The notes beneath the pieces were generated by a model, which was not told where the DNA came from, ran no database searches, and saw nothing but the letters and a program-made list of their open reading frames with translations. The translations under genes and the position numbers were made by a program. Positions 6,735 to 15,281 of a stretch of 21,535 bases of DNA are shown piece after piece. The number at the start of each line of letters is the position of its first letter. Position 1 is the stretch's first letter. The DNA is taken from IMG/VR virus record IMGVR_UViG_3300025759_000829, positions 1 to 21,535 of that record; one strand, written 5' to 3'. Source of the stretch: a virus.

Positions 6735-9700
6735 CAAGCATACTCCTGAGCATCATCTGAAGATCCAAGGACACCGGCAGCACTCGCAAGATAAGCGTCT
6801 TGCTTGTGGTCTGCTGATGCACTTGTATAAATTGTTGGTTCAAGGGTTCCGAGGGTTGACACGCCATGAACAGCAGTGAAAGTCACTGTTGATCCTGCAA
6901 TTGATTGGATGGTCAAACCTGTGATTGCATTGTCCTCATCACCAAATGGAAGGAAGTCAACCACGTCACCAGCTGCAAAGAAGGCAGTGTCATCACTGCT
7001 GAATGTATTTGTTGAGACTGTGAGCTGTGTGGTTGATGTGATAAACGTCACCTTCATGGTTGAGTTCCAATTGACAACCGAGATCCCTGTGCGAACAATC
7101 TCAAGATCACAACCTTCACTCATAAGCTCTTGAGTGATTGACTTGATCATACCGATCTTATCAGTCACACCATAGTCATCACCAACATCCTTGAGATGAG
7201 GAGATGAGCACTTAACATAAGAGCCAACTTCAAGGAAGATTGATTGACCTGTGCCGATTGAACCTGTCCATAATCTCATTGGATCCGACAATACATTGAA
7301 TACTCGTGAGGCAATTGGGAGGAAATAATTGAAAGCATCACCAGCACCTGAGCCAACATCAAGAGACTTAAGGCCATAGAGCTCAATGCTTATCTTGCTT
7401 TTCTCTCCACCATATCGGTTGATTGATTCTTGATTGTTATAAATGATATGTTCAAGGAATTCGTTTTGATCATTGTCCCATTCATATTTGATTTCAACTT
7501 GTGTGACAATATCCTCATAAATACTCCATGTGGGTGGTGGATCTGTCAGCCAATCACCTGCTGCGATTGTTGCAGACACAAAGTCATCTGTCTCAGTCCC
7601 CAAAGATTCAAGTGTGATCTTTGGCACACCTGCCGAGCTTCGTCTCATGATGAGGATGCAACCGATTGACTTGAGCAATGAATCAAAGAAGTCACGTGGG
7701 TTGAAGTCATCAACAGAGAAACCACGACTCAACCATGAGATTTGCCTTGTGCCATTGGTCAAGAATGAGTTGACATCAATGTTGTCCTCATGGATGGAGA
7801 GACCAAAGCCAAGATCATCATATGACCCATTGTTCCCACCTCCACCACTTTGAAGGATCTTCAACATCATCTCACCAGGTGACACAAAGTATTCAGTGAC
7901 ACCACGTTTGACAATCGTTCTGTCATTACCATTCCAATCACCAAAGTGACCTTGATCAACATTCTCTCTGAATTGTCTTAAATGAATTAAGAACCCTGTT
8001 GACAATGCCGTCTCATGACTTGCTTGATAATAGAGAGTTTTGATTCTTTGATCTTGATAATCAAATGTTTCAACTTGAATCCCATAAAATACTCCTGCCG
8101 TTGCCGAGGTTGGCAAGTTCAAGGAGCTCTCACAAAGTATACCTGGTTCATTGGCTTGCTTGTATGCAGGAGCAACATTGATATCTATAAATGAAGATGT
8201 TGATCTGTGATTCTTAAATTCAATTGTTTGAACAAGTCGACTATTGCCTGCATAGTTTGGTTTTGTTCCGTCGTTCCAATAATCCAAAGGATAAAAGACT
8301 CTTGCTGTGTTTGCTAGTCTCACACGACTTTCACGCTGGTCGTTTTTCCAATAAGCATATTGATAGTTTGGGCTTGTACGATACCATGCTGACGAATACC
8401 AAAGATGGATCCTTCCATCATGGTTGTTGCGATGATCTGATAACGTGGTTGCTCTGATCTGATTGCCTCTGATTCGAAAGCTTGAGAAGGCTCCATCAAT
8501 ACCAGTGTGAGCAGTAATATTCGTCAAAGAGTTGTTGATGACATCAGGCCAATTCTCAAGGCTATCATTGGCTAATTCAAACCGTTTGATCTCACCACGA
8601 TTCTCAATCCTTACATTGTAATCACCTGCATTGATAGCAGCGATCAAAGCAACTTGACTCAATGCTCCTGTAACAGTGTGAATACATGTGACTCTTGGTG
8701 TACCTGCGACAGTTGTCAAGGTCTCCGGATAGATCTTGTCCCCAAAGAATGAGATCATCATGGGATACCGAGGATGACAAAGTGTTGCATTCTCATCTTG
8801 ACCATTTGGCAAGCTTGCATCATAGATGTCTTGTAGTGGTGCATTTGTTGGATACAGCAAGTCAAAGTCTGTCTTTGTGCTGTCAGTTGCATTCTGTTGA
8901 GCATTGGTCAAATAAATGCTGTAATCATTACGGAAAGCAGACCCAAACTCAAAAGTGTTTGATCTGTTTTTAAAGAAGTAATGATGATCTTGAAGTAAGA
9001 AAGATGATGAACCTTTTTGATCACTCAACTCAGTATCAAGTAAGGCAGTCAAAGGAATCAAAGAGAGATTGATTGTTGATCCGTTCTCTGCGTATGGAGA
9101 TGACTCAATGAAGCCGTTAATGATACAAGTATAATCACCAACGTGACCTTTTGAATCTTGGTTTGCAACAAAGAGTTTTGCTCTCCTACCTCGAAAGACT
9201 GTGATCTTATCTTCCACAAATGGGATCGATGAGGTTTGTGCGTCAATCCTGTGTGATTGATATTGACTGCCAGCAACACCACGATCAGCAATTGTCATAC
9301 TTGACGAAGTGAATGCAGTTACTCGAAAAGTCTCTGCACCAATGTGCATGAGCCGGGGAGTTGATAATGAGGATAGATCAGAATCAAGATTGATGGTTTG
9401 TGGAAGTGCGTCAAATGTAATGTCACTCTCAAGGTTTGCTCTTGAGATATTTCCCGACCTTTTGCCGATACGACCAAAGACAACACCTGGATCACTCGCA
9501 AGACCATCCTTGAGAATGGATAGCTCAAGAGATATTGAGCCATACTCAGCAACCCCACCATTTGGATCAATAGAACTATTGAAAGCACCAACGGCAACAA
9601 TCGCTTGACTGTCATCATAAGAGATCCCACTGATCAGATTAGCATCCAAGTTCGTGGATGAAGGAGGGACAATTGAATGATATCGATATTGCAAGCCTGC

Positions 9701-9748
9701 AATCTGAAGCGCAAAAACTCGCCTTCCATTATCTTGGGATATGCTCAT
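6734..9748 (-). CDS. large tail-tip/hub protein (central tail fibre-like), putative
   Basis: This 1004-residue protein is the largest gene of the tail-tip block. Early on (about 131-167) it has LMHIGAETFRVTAF and DRGVAGSQYQSHR, the pattern of a small module (G.E...V ... RG..G...H) frequent in phage tail proteins. The middle is long, with many Trp, Tyr and Asn residues. A C-terminal module (about 898-975) contains FAAGDVVDFLPFG and ITGLTIQSIAGSTVTF. By size and place (after tape measure and three smaller tip proteins, before endolysin and fibres) it should occupy the place of lambda gpJ or the hub of other siphoviruses, closing the tube and carrying fibres. It overlaps its neighbours by four bases at the start and by one base at the end (TGATG). 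No peptidase motif is visible. Confidence 0.75.
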   Translation of the reverse strand: MSISQDNGRRVFALQIAGLQYRYHSIVPPSSTNLDANLISGISYDDSQAIVAVGAFNSSIDPNGGVAEYGSISLELSILKDGLASDPGVVFGRIGKRSGNISRANLESDITFDALPQTINLDSDLSSLSTPRLMHIGAETFRVTAFTSSSMTIADRGVAGSQYQSHRIDAQTSSIPFVEDKITVFRGRRAKLFVANQDSKGHVGDYTCIINGFIESSPYAENGSTINLSLIPLTALLDTELSDQKGSSSFLLQDHHYFFKNRSNTFEFGSAFRNDYSIYLTNAQQNATDSTKTDFDLLYPTNAPLQDIYDASLPNGQDENATLCHPRYPMMISFFGDKIYPETLTTVAGTPRVTCIHTVTGALSQVALIAAINAGDYNVRIENRGEIKRFELANDSLENWPDVINNSLTNITAHTGIDGAFSSFRIRGNQIRATTLSDHRNNHDGRIHLWYSSAWYRTSPNYQYAYWKNDQRESRVRLANTARVFYPLDYWNDGTKPNYAGNSRLVQTIEFKNHRSTSSFIDINVAPAYKQANEPGILCESSLNLPTSATAGVFYGIQVETFDYQDQRIKTLYYQASHETALSTGFLIHLRQFRENVDQGHFGDWNGNDRTIVKRGVTEYFVSPGEMMLKILQSGGGGNNGSYDDLGFGLSIHEDNIDVNSFLTNGTRQISWLSRGFSVDDFNPRDFFDSLLKSIGCILIMRRSSAGVPKITLESLGTETDDFVSATIAAGDWLTDPPPTWSIYEDIVTQVEIKYEWDNDQNEFLEHIIYNNQESINRYGGEKSKISIELYGLKSLDVGSGAGDAFNYFLPIASRVFNVLSDPMRLWTGSIGTGQSIFLEVGSYVKCSSPHLKDVGDDYGVTDKIGMIKSITQELMSEGCDLEIVRTGISVVNWNSTMKVTFITSTTQLTVSTNTFSSDDTAFFAAGDVVDFLPFGDEDNAITGLTIQSIAGSTVTFTAVHGVSTLGTLEPTIYTSASADHKQDAYLASAAGVLGSSDDAQEYA

Positions 9749-10449
9749 GATCTATCAGCCTTGTAAAGGTCAAAGGTTGAGAAGGCTTTCAGCTTGCAAT
9801 CAGTGCAAGAGATATTGAATACAACTCGCTCTCCTCTTGCTTGATACACTCCGACAGTGTTTGGAATATACAAGGGACGTGGAGCCTCGGGACTTGTGTT
9901 TGTTGGAACGGCAGCAGGTATGATGTATCCTGAATCAACCATGTAACTTGATCCGATTTGAGTCGATGTTTCTGAGGAGAGTTCAAGGCTGTCAGCAGAA
10001 TTAAATCTGATTCCATAATCAGCAACTGCAACTTGACTATAACCGGAGCCCGAATCATTCAATAGTCCGATCTCAACATCAATTACAGGAGAGAATGCTG
10101 AGGATCCTGCATCCTGTGAAGTTGATCCACTTTCATATTGAATGATAACACCTATCCAATCAGAGACAAGTCTTGTAGCAGATATCAGCTTGTGAGTCTC
10201 AGTGTATCCTTTTGTGATGAGTCCTTGACTAGGTGATACTTTAGCATTCATATAGTCACGACCCGAAGCTGTCAAAGCTGGTGTATATGTTGACCTCATG
10301 ATTGGATAATTGACACGATTCAAAAACTTGACATAGTTCAATTGATTCAAAGCGTTTGACATGGATGAGACAGCAGACCCGAACAAGATCTCTCCATTGT
10401 TGCATGATGTCTTGTTTGGTAATAAACTGTAAGCTGTTGAAATCAACAT
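9745..10449 (-). CDS. tail-tip structural protein, unknown family
   Basis: This 234-residue protein has no membrane segment and many Ser, Thr, Asn and Tyr residues, typical of virion beta proteins. The start is set by TAGGAG about nine bases before the ATG, one base after the preceding stop. Its stop overlaps the large hub gene (ATGA), so the two are probably translated together. Near the C-terminus are NISCTDCKLKAFSTFDLY, with a CxxC pair, and earlier RPLYIPNTVGVYQARGERVVF. I do not recognise the family. Its place among four tip genes makes a baseplate-like hub partner or distal tail subunit the reasonable guess. Confidence 0.65.
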   Translation of the reverse strand: MLISTAYSLLPNKTSCNNGEILFGSAVSSMSNALNQLNYVKFLNRVNYPIMRSTYTPALTASGRDYMNAKVSPSQGLITKGYTETHKLISATRLVSDWIGVIIQYESGSTSQDAGSSAFSPVIDVEIGLLNDSGSGYSQVAVADYGIRFNSADSLELSSETSTQIGSSYMVDSGYIIPAAVPTNTSPEAPRPLYIPNTVGVYQARGERVVFNISCTDCKLKAFSTFDLYKADRS

Positions 10450-10450
10450 G

Positions 10451-11578
10451 TCAGACTCCTATCAAACTCAATCCAATAATTGTGTTTCTTGTTTTGGCTG
10501 CTCCTGTTATGGCAGGAGGATATCGATTGGCTCTTGGTGTATCCAAGTCCACAAGGCTCGCACTGTTCTCAGCATTGTTGTCAAATGTTGCGTCATAGTA
10601 AGGAAGACGAGTATCACCAACAACAGACAATTGACCATTGTCAATCTCCAAGTCAAAAGTGTGCCATCCTATAGTCGTATCACTTGCTTGATTGATGCTC
10701 AATGATTGACCAAAGAATGTGAAGTCAATGTCACCGATTACTTTGACATGAAGTTGCAACTTGTCAAAGTCAAGGTTTTCAAACCCCGACGGCAACAATG
10801 GATAAGCCAACAAGGTGCCAATGTCACCAGATCCGATATAAATCTGACTCATTGCTGCCTCGGTAAAACTTGGAAACAATGTGGATGATGTACTATAAAC
10901 ACCCGACCAACTCAGCAGTGATCTGAATCGTTTTCTCAACTCATCAATATTGTCAATTATGTTGTGAGCAAAACGAGACGTGAATGCTTGATTCACCTTC
11001 AAGCGATTGATCCCAAATGGAGTAATGGCCTTTGTATTATCATAGGGAGTCTTTTGACCTGCTGATAATGGTGAGGCTAGTCTCTTGAAGTATCCCATGA
11101 CTGAAAAGATTTCAACTTCAGCACCAGAGTTCGCTTGTACTTCCATTGTCACAGTTGCATAGTAATGAGTACCACTTGAAGGAAACGTGACAGTCACGTC
11201 ATTGTTTGCAAATCCGTTGGTTGTTGAGCTCAGACTTAAGACTGATGTGAATGTGCTTGAATCTATGTCAACTGTAAATCTCACATTGCAACCGGTGACT
11301 GTTCCATGAGTACGATAATTTATGATGAACTCAATCTCGTCATGTTCAAGTGACACAAGTGGAACTCTCCATTCTGCCATCTCGACATAAGAGGATGAGT
11401 CAGTGATAAAGCAACTATCTGCAAAAGCTTGAGACAAAACATTCTCACAATTGCCAGTTGCAAAAGCAAAGTTTGAAGCGTTCCCCATTCTTTCAGGAGT
11501 CTCGAAAGTGACTTGACGGCCTGCGACGGTTGACGCTGGGTCTGAGAGAATTGCTGATGTGCTATAGCTGTTACTCAT
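10451..11578 (-). CDS. tail-tip structural protein, unknown family
   Basis: This 375-residue protein is soluble and beta-rich. Its ATG overlaps the end of the previous gene by eight bases; the ribosome binding site is weaker than most here (GAGGA at some distance). Two parts can be suspected: an N-terminal half (to about 165) with carbohydrate-binding-like strand patterns (EFIINYRTH, FTVDIDSSTF, HYYATVTMEVQ), and a C-terminal half (about 210-345) with DKLQLHVKVIGDIDFTFFG and GWHTFDLEIDNGQLSVVGD, again jelly-roll-like. This is inference from alternating residue patterns. With its neighbours it probably builds the distal tail or tip complex. No named family was recognised. Confidence 0.65.
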   Translation of the reverse strand: MSNSYSTSAILSDPASTVAGRQVTFETPERMGNASNFAFATGNCENVLSQAFADSCFITDSSSYVEMAEWRVPLVSLEHDEIEFIINYRTHGTVTGCNVRFTVDIDSSTFTSVLSLSSTTNGFANNDVTVTFPSSGTHYYATVTMEVQANSGAEVEIFSVMGYFKRLASPLSAGQKTPYDNTKAITPFGINRLKVNQAFTSRFAHNIIDNIDELRKRFRSLLSWSGVYSTSSTLFPSFTEAAMSQIYIGSGDIGTLLAYPLLPSGFENLDFDKLQLHVKVIGDIDFTFFGQSLSINQASDTTIGWHTFDLEIDNGQLSVVGDTRLPYYDATFDNNAENSASLVDLDTPRANRYPPAITGAAKTRNTIIGLSLIGV

Positions 11579-12773
11579 TTAAGTGCTCGATCCTCATGCC
11601 AACAGGCACACGTCTCCTCATGTTATTAGGGAACATCAAATCAAACTGACTACTTACCATCGATCCACGAATACGACCTTCAAAACCGTTTCTTGCACTT
11701 GTTTGTAATAGATTGTAAAGAGGTTCTGCGTCAGCAGTGATGATCGATCTTCTTGAGTCACCCCATACTTGATAAAAGTTTATTCTCTCACCTGGTGAGC
11801 ACAATGGGACAAAGTTGTGAATGAAGTGCTGATATAAATCTATTTGATCAAGCCGAGCATCCAAGTCAAAGTCCAAGACAGAATCGCGATAAGTGCCGAT
11901 ATAATTTGAAGTGTATCCTCCACCAATCTTCCTCCTTGATTGAGCAACATTCTCAACATTGATATGATGTCTTTGATAAGGTCGTGACGGAACAAGCACA
12001 CCCGAGCAAGGATATGTTGCAGTTAAAACAGTGTATCCGTTGACTGTTGTTGTTGACTCTGTACCTGTGAACCCGAGAAATCTTCTCAATGTATTGTCTG
12101 TTGTATTCCAAAGCCATGAAGTTGCCAAAGCTGAATTAACAACATGACCAGCATCATTCAAATACCATCTTGTGTCTGAGCTTGTTGCAGCGACATCAGC
12201 AGCTTCCAAAGAGTTCGATCCATCATCAGCGTCACCATTGCCACGAACACGACAAGCCACGACAAGATCTTGAGCTCCACCGGTAAAGTTGAATAAGAAT
12301 GTGTTTGATCCTCCTGAGGTTTGTTCAATCTCATAAGAGAATGATACAATCTCACCTCTTGACCACTCTGAAGGAGCTGTCACAAGATTGGTCAGCTTTG
12401 GACCTAAGACAGATCCACCTGCATTGGAATTGATAAAGGTTGTACCAATGCCAAAGACATCAGTGACACCGTCGAGAGTTGATGATGAGTTGAATCTAAT
12501 TCTGAATACTCCATCAGATGAAATCTCAAGCTTGTCATTCTCATCAATGCCGACGTGCCAATCAGTTCCAAAGTTGGACGATGCCAAACAGAATGCAGAC
12601 AAGTCCTTGCCTGTGGCCATTCCTCTACCGTTAAGCATCGAAATCATATCTTCATAGTTTGACAACCAAGTCACGTCAACATTTGTCGAGCTTCTTGTTC
12701 CTGCTCTTGTTGGAAAGCTTGACATGTCAAGACCTGTCAAGAGTGCGAAGTTGGGAGATGGTGATGGATTCAT
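11571..12773 (-). CDS. tail protein following the tape measure, distal-tail-like, putative
   Basis: This 400-residue protein starts in an ATGA overlap with the tape measure stop, with AAGGAGA upstream. The gene right after the tape measure in siphoviruses usually encodes the distal tail protein or the first minor tail protein, which joins the tube to the tip. Residues about 55-300 look like an inserted beta domain (DGVFRIRFNSSS, SFSYEIEQTSGGSNTFLFNF). The C-terminal 120 residues have a more compact, conserved look (YRDSVLDFDLDARLDQIDLY, ERINFYQVWGDSRR, QFDLMFP), as expected for the tail-binding part. No family was recognised. Function is inferred from gene order. Confidence 0.65.
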   Translation of the reverse strand: MNPSPSPNFALLTGLDMSSFPTRAGTRSSTNVDVTWLSNYEDMISMLNGRGMATGKDLSAFCLASSNFGTDWHVGIDENDKLEISSDGVFRIRFNSSSTLDGVTDVFGIGTTFINSNAGGSVLGPKLTNLVTAPSEWSRGEIVSFSYEIEQTSGGSNTFLFNFTGGAQDLVVACRVRGNGDADDGSNSLEAADVAATSSDTRWYLNDAGHVVNSALATSWLWNTTDNTLRRFLGFTGTESTTTVNGYTVLTATYPCSGVLVPSRPYQRHHINVENVAQSRRKIGGGYTSNYIGTYRDSVLDFDLDARLDQIDLYQHFIHNFVPLCSPGERINFYQVWGDSRRSIITADAEPLYNLLQTSARNGFEGRIRGSMVSSQFDLMFPNNMRRRVPVGMRIEHLNE

Positions 12774-14863
12774 GACATTCTCCTTGCGCCACGTCGACTT
12801 CTCGACATGACTTTTGTTATGCGATCGGCAAGAGCTTCCTCGGCTGCTCGTTTTGTATCATACACGACAGCACCCGAAAAGTTAATATTAAAGACTTGAG
12901 TTGAGGTTGTGGCCTCTTCTCTCTGTGGAGCTTGACCAACTGTTTGGGGTGATCCACTTGGAGACACACCACCAGCACCACCAGCACCACCTCCACCACC
13001 TCCACCCATTGCTGATCCTGCGAGACCTGCTGCTCCTGCTGCTGCTGTGAAGATACCTGCTGCTTTAAAGAAGCCCGGTGCTGCTGCTGCTGTCAATGGA
13101 TTTGCTAAAGCTGCAAAACCTTTGGCAGTGTTCATCAGTGCTTCAACTGCTGCTTGTTGTGACAAGGCCATGAGTAAAGCACCGACTGACTCCTTGAAGG
13201 ATTCACCAAAGAACAAAGCACCAACGGCAGCCTCAGCAAAGCCACGTCCCATTTGACCAAAGAATCCTTGAACGGCTTTCATGGCTTGACTTGATTCATT
13301 GGTGATCAAGCTCAATCTCTCAATTCCATGCCTTCTCTGAAGCTCTGTGATTTGTTCCTGGTTGCCTTGAGCCTGTTGTAATTGTTGATCATAGTTGAAT
13401 TGCAAAAGTGCAAGCTCTCTCTCAAGATCATTCTCAGTCTGCTCAATATTGAAGCGTCTTGTTTCAAGTACAAACGCTTGACGCTTTTGAGCTTCCTCTT
13501 GTTCAATCCTTGTTTTCTTGGTTTCTTCTTGTTTGGTGATTGCGTTGAGCTGATTGTAATATGTGAGAGTTGCAATCTGTTGCTGTCTTTGATTGTCTTT
13601 AGCCAGCTTCAGAGAGACATTGTATTGATGAGTAATAAGCTCTATTTGTTTTTGGATGGAGTCCTCTTGGCTTTGAATCTTCAATTGTTCAATCCTTGCT
13701 TCTTCAGCAAAAATCCTCAATGCCTCTTGTTCTCTTCTTTGAGCATCAGCTTTCTCTCGGTCTCTTCGTCTTTGAGCTGCCTCCATGCTTCGTCTTGCAC
13801 GTTCTTGTCTTTTCTTTTCAGCTTCCTTCTCAATCTTCTCAACCTTCTTGACTGTTTGTTGATTGACAAGTGCTCTCTGATCGAGTGCTTGTATCTCTGC
13901 CTCAATCGCTTTGTTTTGTGCTTGAAGTGCTTTTTGATTCTCTTCGTTTTCTTTGGCATATATCAAAGCCAACTGAGCACGTCTCTCAATCTCAATCTTT
14001 GCAAGTTGAGCAGACTCCTCAGATAGTTTGTTTTCATGCTCGATAATCTTGAGTGACTTTAGTCTCTCAATGTTCTCTTTGACCTTAGCAGAAAGAAACT
14101 CAGCAGAACTCTCCTCAAGCTCTTTGTATTTCTTGGCTTGCTCCTCAAGATCCTTTGAGACTTGCTTTTGTAAAGGTTCTAAAACCTTGAGTTGTTTTTC
14201 AACTTCCTTTTGAGCCTTATTAAAAGCTTTCTGAGCTTCATCTTGTTTGTTTGCAAGGTTGATGACTTCACGTGCATTTTGAGCAGTGATCTCAATATTC
14301 TCACCTCTTGCTTTTTTCAGTTGTTGTTCAGCTTCAAATTGTCTTTGAAAAGCTTTGGTTAGCTTCTCTTGTGCAAACTGCAACTTTTCTTTTGCAAACT
14401 GTGATTCAAGAATGCCAAGTGATAACTTTTGAAGTTCGTCACCAAGAGGTAAAACACCTTTTTCACTCAAGGCTTCAAGCTTACTTTGCAAGTCACCAGC
14501 TGCTGCAGACATTGCGCTTGTGTTTTCCTCAGCTTCTTGAGCTGCACCACTGATCAACTTGAATGTTTCATAAAGGCCAAAGCCAGCAGTCACCACCATC
14601 CCAATGGGACCAAGTAAAGCAGTGAACCCCATGACACCACTTTGAGAAGCTTGACTCATGCTTCCCTTGAGATCACCAAAGGCATCGACAAGACCAAAGA
14701 CAGACTCCCCAATTGACCCCAAGCCTTCACCAAGTTTCTCATTGGTTGACCCCATGTTTTCAGCAAGTTTCTTGCCTGCCTCTCCAATGGAGCCAAGACC
14801 GTCTTTAATATCTTTGGTCCCTGTCAGCTCGACATCAATCTCTATTGTGCCACCATTAGCCAT
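12770..14863 (-). CDS. tail tape measure protein
   Basis: This 697-residue protein sets tail length and is thought to be ejected to help form the DNA channel. Seen: an N-terminal segment with Gly-rich repeats (GLGSIGEAG, GLGSIGES), a hydrophobic stretch (about 76-105), and a long coiled-coil rod (about 115-520) rich in Glu, Lys, Gln and Arg. A hydrophobic, Ala/Gly-rich part (about 524-615) with GFFGQMGRGFAEAAVGALFFG follows, then a Gly tract (about 618-632) and a basic C-terminus with RSRRGARRMS. At about 0.15 nm per residue, the usual rule for siphoviruses, it predicts a tail near 105 nm. The ATG has AAGGAGG seven bases upstream and overlaps the end of the chaperone frameshift extension by eight bases, the classical order chaperone-then-tape measure. 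Confidence 0.93.
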   Translation of the reverse strand: MANGGTIEIDVELTGTKDIKDGLGSIGEAGKKLAENMGSTNEKLGEGLGSIGESVFGLVDAFGDLKGSMSQASQSGVMGFTALLGPIGMVVTAGFGLYETFKLISGAAQEAEENTSAMSAAAGDLQSKLEALSEKGVLPLGDELQKLSLGILESQFAKEKLQFAQEKLTKAFQRQFEAEQQLKKARGENIEITAQNAREVINLANKQDEAQKAFNKAQKEVEKQLKVLEPLQKQVSKDLEEQAKKYKELEESSAEFLSAKVKENIERLKSLKIIEHENKLSEESAQLAKIEIERRAQLALIYAKENEENQKALQAQNKAIEAEIQALDQRALVNQQTVKKVEKIEKEAEKKRQERARRSMEAAQRRRDREKADAQRREQEALRIFAEEARIEQLKIQSQEDSIQKQIELITHQYNVSLKLAKDNQRQQQIATLTYYNQLNAITKQEETKKTRIEQEEAQKRQAFVLETRRFNIEQTENDLERELALLQFNYDQQLQQAQGNQEQITELQRRHGIERLSLITNESSQAMKAVQGFFGQMGRGFAEAAVGALFFGESFKESVGALLMALSQQAAVEALMNTAKGFAALANPLTAAAAPGFFKAAGIFTAAAGAAGLAGSAMGGGGGGGAGGAGGVSPSGSPQTVGQAPQREEATTSTQVFNINFSGAVVYDTKRAAEEALADRITKVMSRSRRGARRMS

Positions 14864-15281
14864 ATGAAGCCTCCTTCATGCTTTGCTCGTGTTGACGTGC
14901 AATCATTTGGTTGTGATTATATTCTATTATCTCAAGACTTTCAATGATTGCACAAGTAGGAGCAGGATATATGTCATCCATCTTGATCAATCCTGTCTTG
15001 ATTCTGTTGTAGTTTGTAATGAGTGAAGCAACTCGATTCATGTCTGCAATGGGACATGATCTAATCTTTAAATCAGAGTATGCCTCTCCTGAGTTGGGTG
15101 CGATTCGATAAGCTGGCATAAACAATCCAAGCTCATCCTTTTGAGCTTGTGGAAGTCCCTGTTGAAATGATCCTCCACAATTCCCACGCTTTCGCCTCAG
15201 TCCCTTGTCACTCCTACACTGTGAACAATCCCAGCCTCTTCCTTTACTAAAAGGAATCCATATGGAAGAGGCAAGAGCTAT
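14856..15281 (-). CDS. tail assembly chaperone, -1 frameshift extension (lambda GT-like)
   Basis: This frame is not a separate gene: the only early starts are a TTG at 15125 and an ATG at 15119 without a good ribosome binding site. Reading upstream, the frame stays open to 15290 and is closed by a TGA at 15293-15291, just before the slippery heptamer. Ribosomes slipping back at GGGAAAA would continue from ATA (15281) for 141 residues, making a fusion of 311 with the preceding chaperone. In lambda the corresponding GT protein holds the tape measure while tube subunits assemble. The extension begins IALASSIWIPF and contains a cysteine cluster: CSQC (extension residues 19-22), C35 in GNCGG, and C76 in SCPIAD, a possible zinc site. 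A helical region with IIESLEIIEYNHNQ ends it. It overlaps the tape measure gene by eight bases. Confidence 0.85.
   Translation of the reverse strand: MALASSIWIPFSKGRGWDCSQCRSDKGLRRKRGNCGGSFQQGLPQAQKDELGLFMPAYRIAPNSGEAYSDLKIRSCPIADMNRVASLITNYNRIKTGLIKMDDIYPAPTCAIIESLEIIEYNHNQMIARQHEQSMKEASYG
14870..14876 (-). promoter_or_regulatory. strong ribosome binding site of the tape measure gene
   Basis: AAGGAGG on the minus strand, six bases before the ATG at 14863, located inside the end of the chaperone extension. It allows tape measure synthesis independent of how often ribosomes enter the -1 frame. Confidence 0.7.
15234..15272 (-). promoter_or_regulatory. frameshift-stimulating stem-loop
   Basis: On the minus strand GCCTCTTCC (15272-15264) pairs perfectly with GGAAGAGGC (15242-15234), leaving a 21-base loop. 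The stem starts eight bases after the slippery heptamer, the spacing usual for -1 frameshift stimulators. The loop side also holds a second perfect 7-bp hairpin (15256-15250 with 15245-15239, loop of four) that uses part of the same GGAA strand, so the two stems compete. Confidence 0.75.

Noticed and set aside
9058-9608. Several 77-103-residue frames on both strands inside the hub gene
   Set aside because: Shadow frames with no ribosome binding sites, overlapping a continuous well-formed coding frame.
13382-14026. Plus-strand frame of 214 residues that looks like a polytopic membrane protein
   Set aside because: Antisense of the Glu/Lys/Gln-rich coiled coil of the tape measure, which automatically reads as Leu/Phe/Ser-rich. 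The tape measure frame is clearly the real one.
14856-15125. Independent 89-residue gene starting at TTG 15125
   Set aside because: No convincing ribosome binding site, and the frame is open much further upstream to the slippery site. Treated as the frameshift extension.
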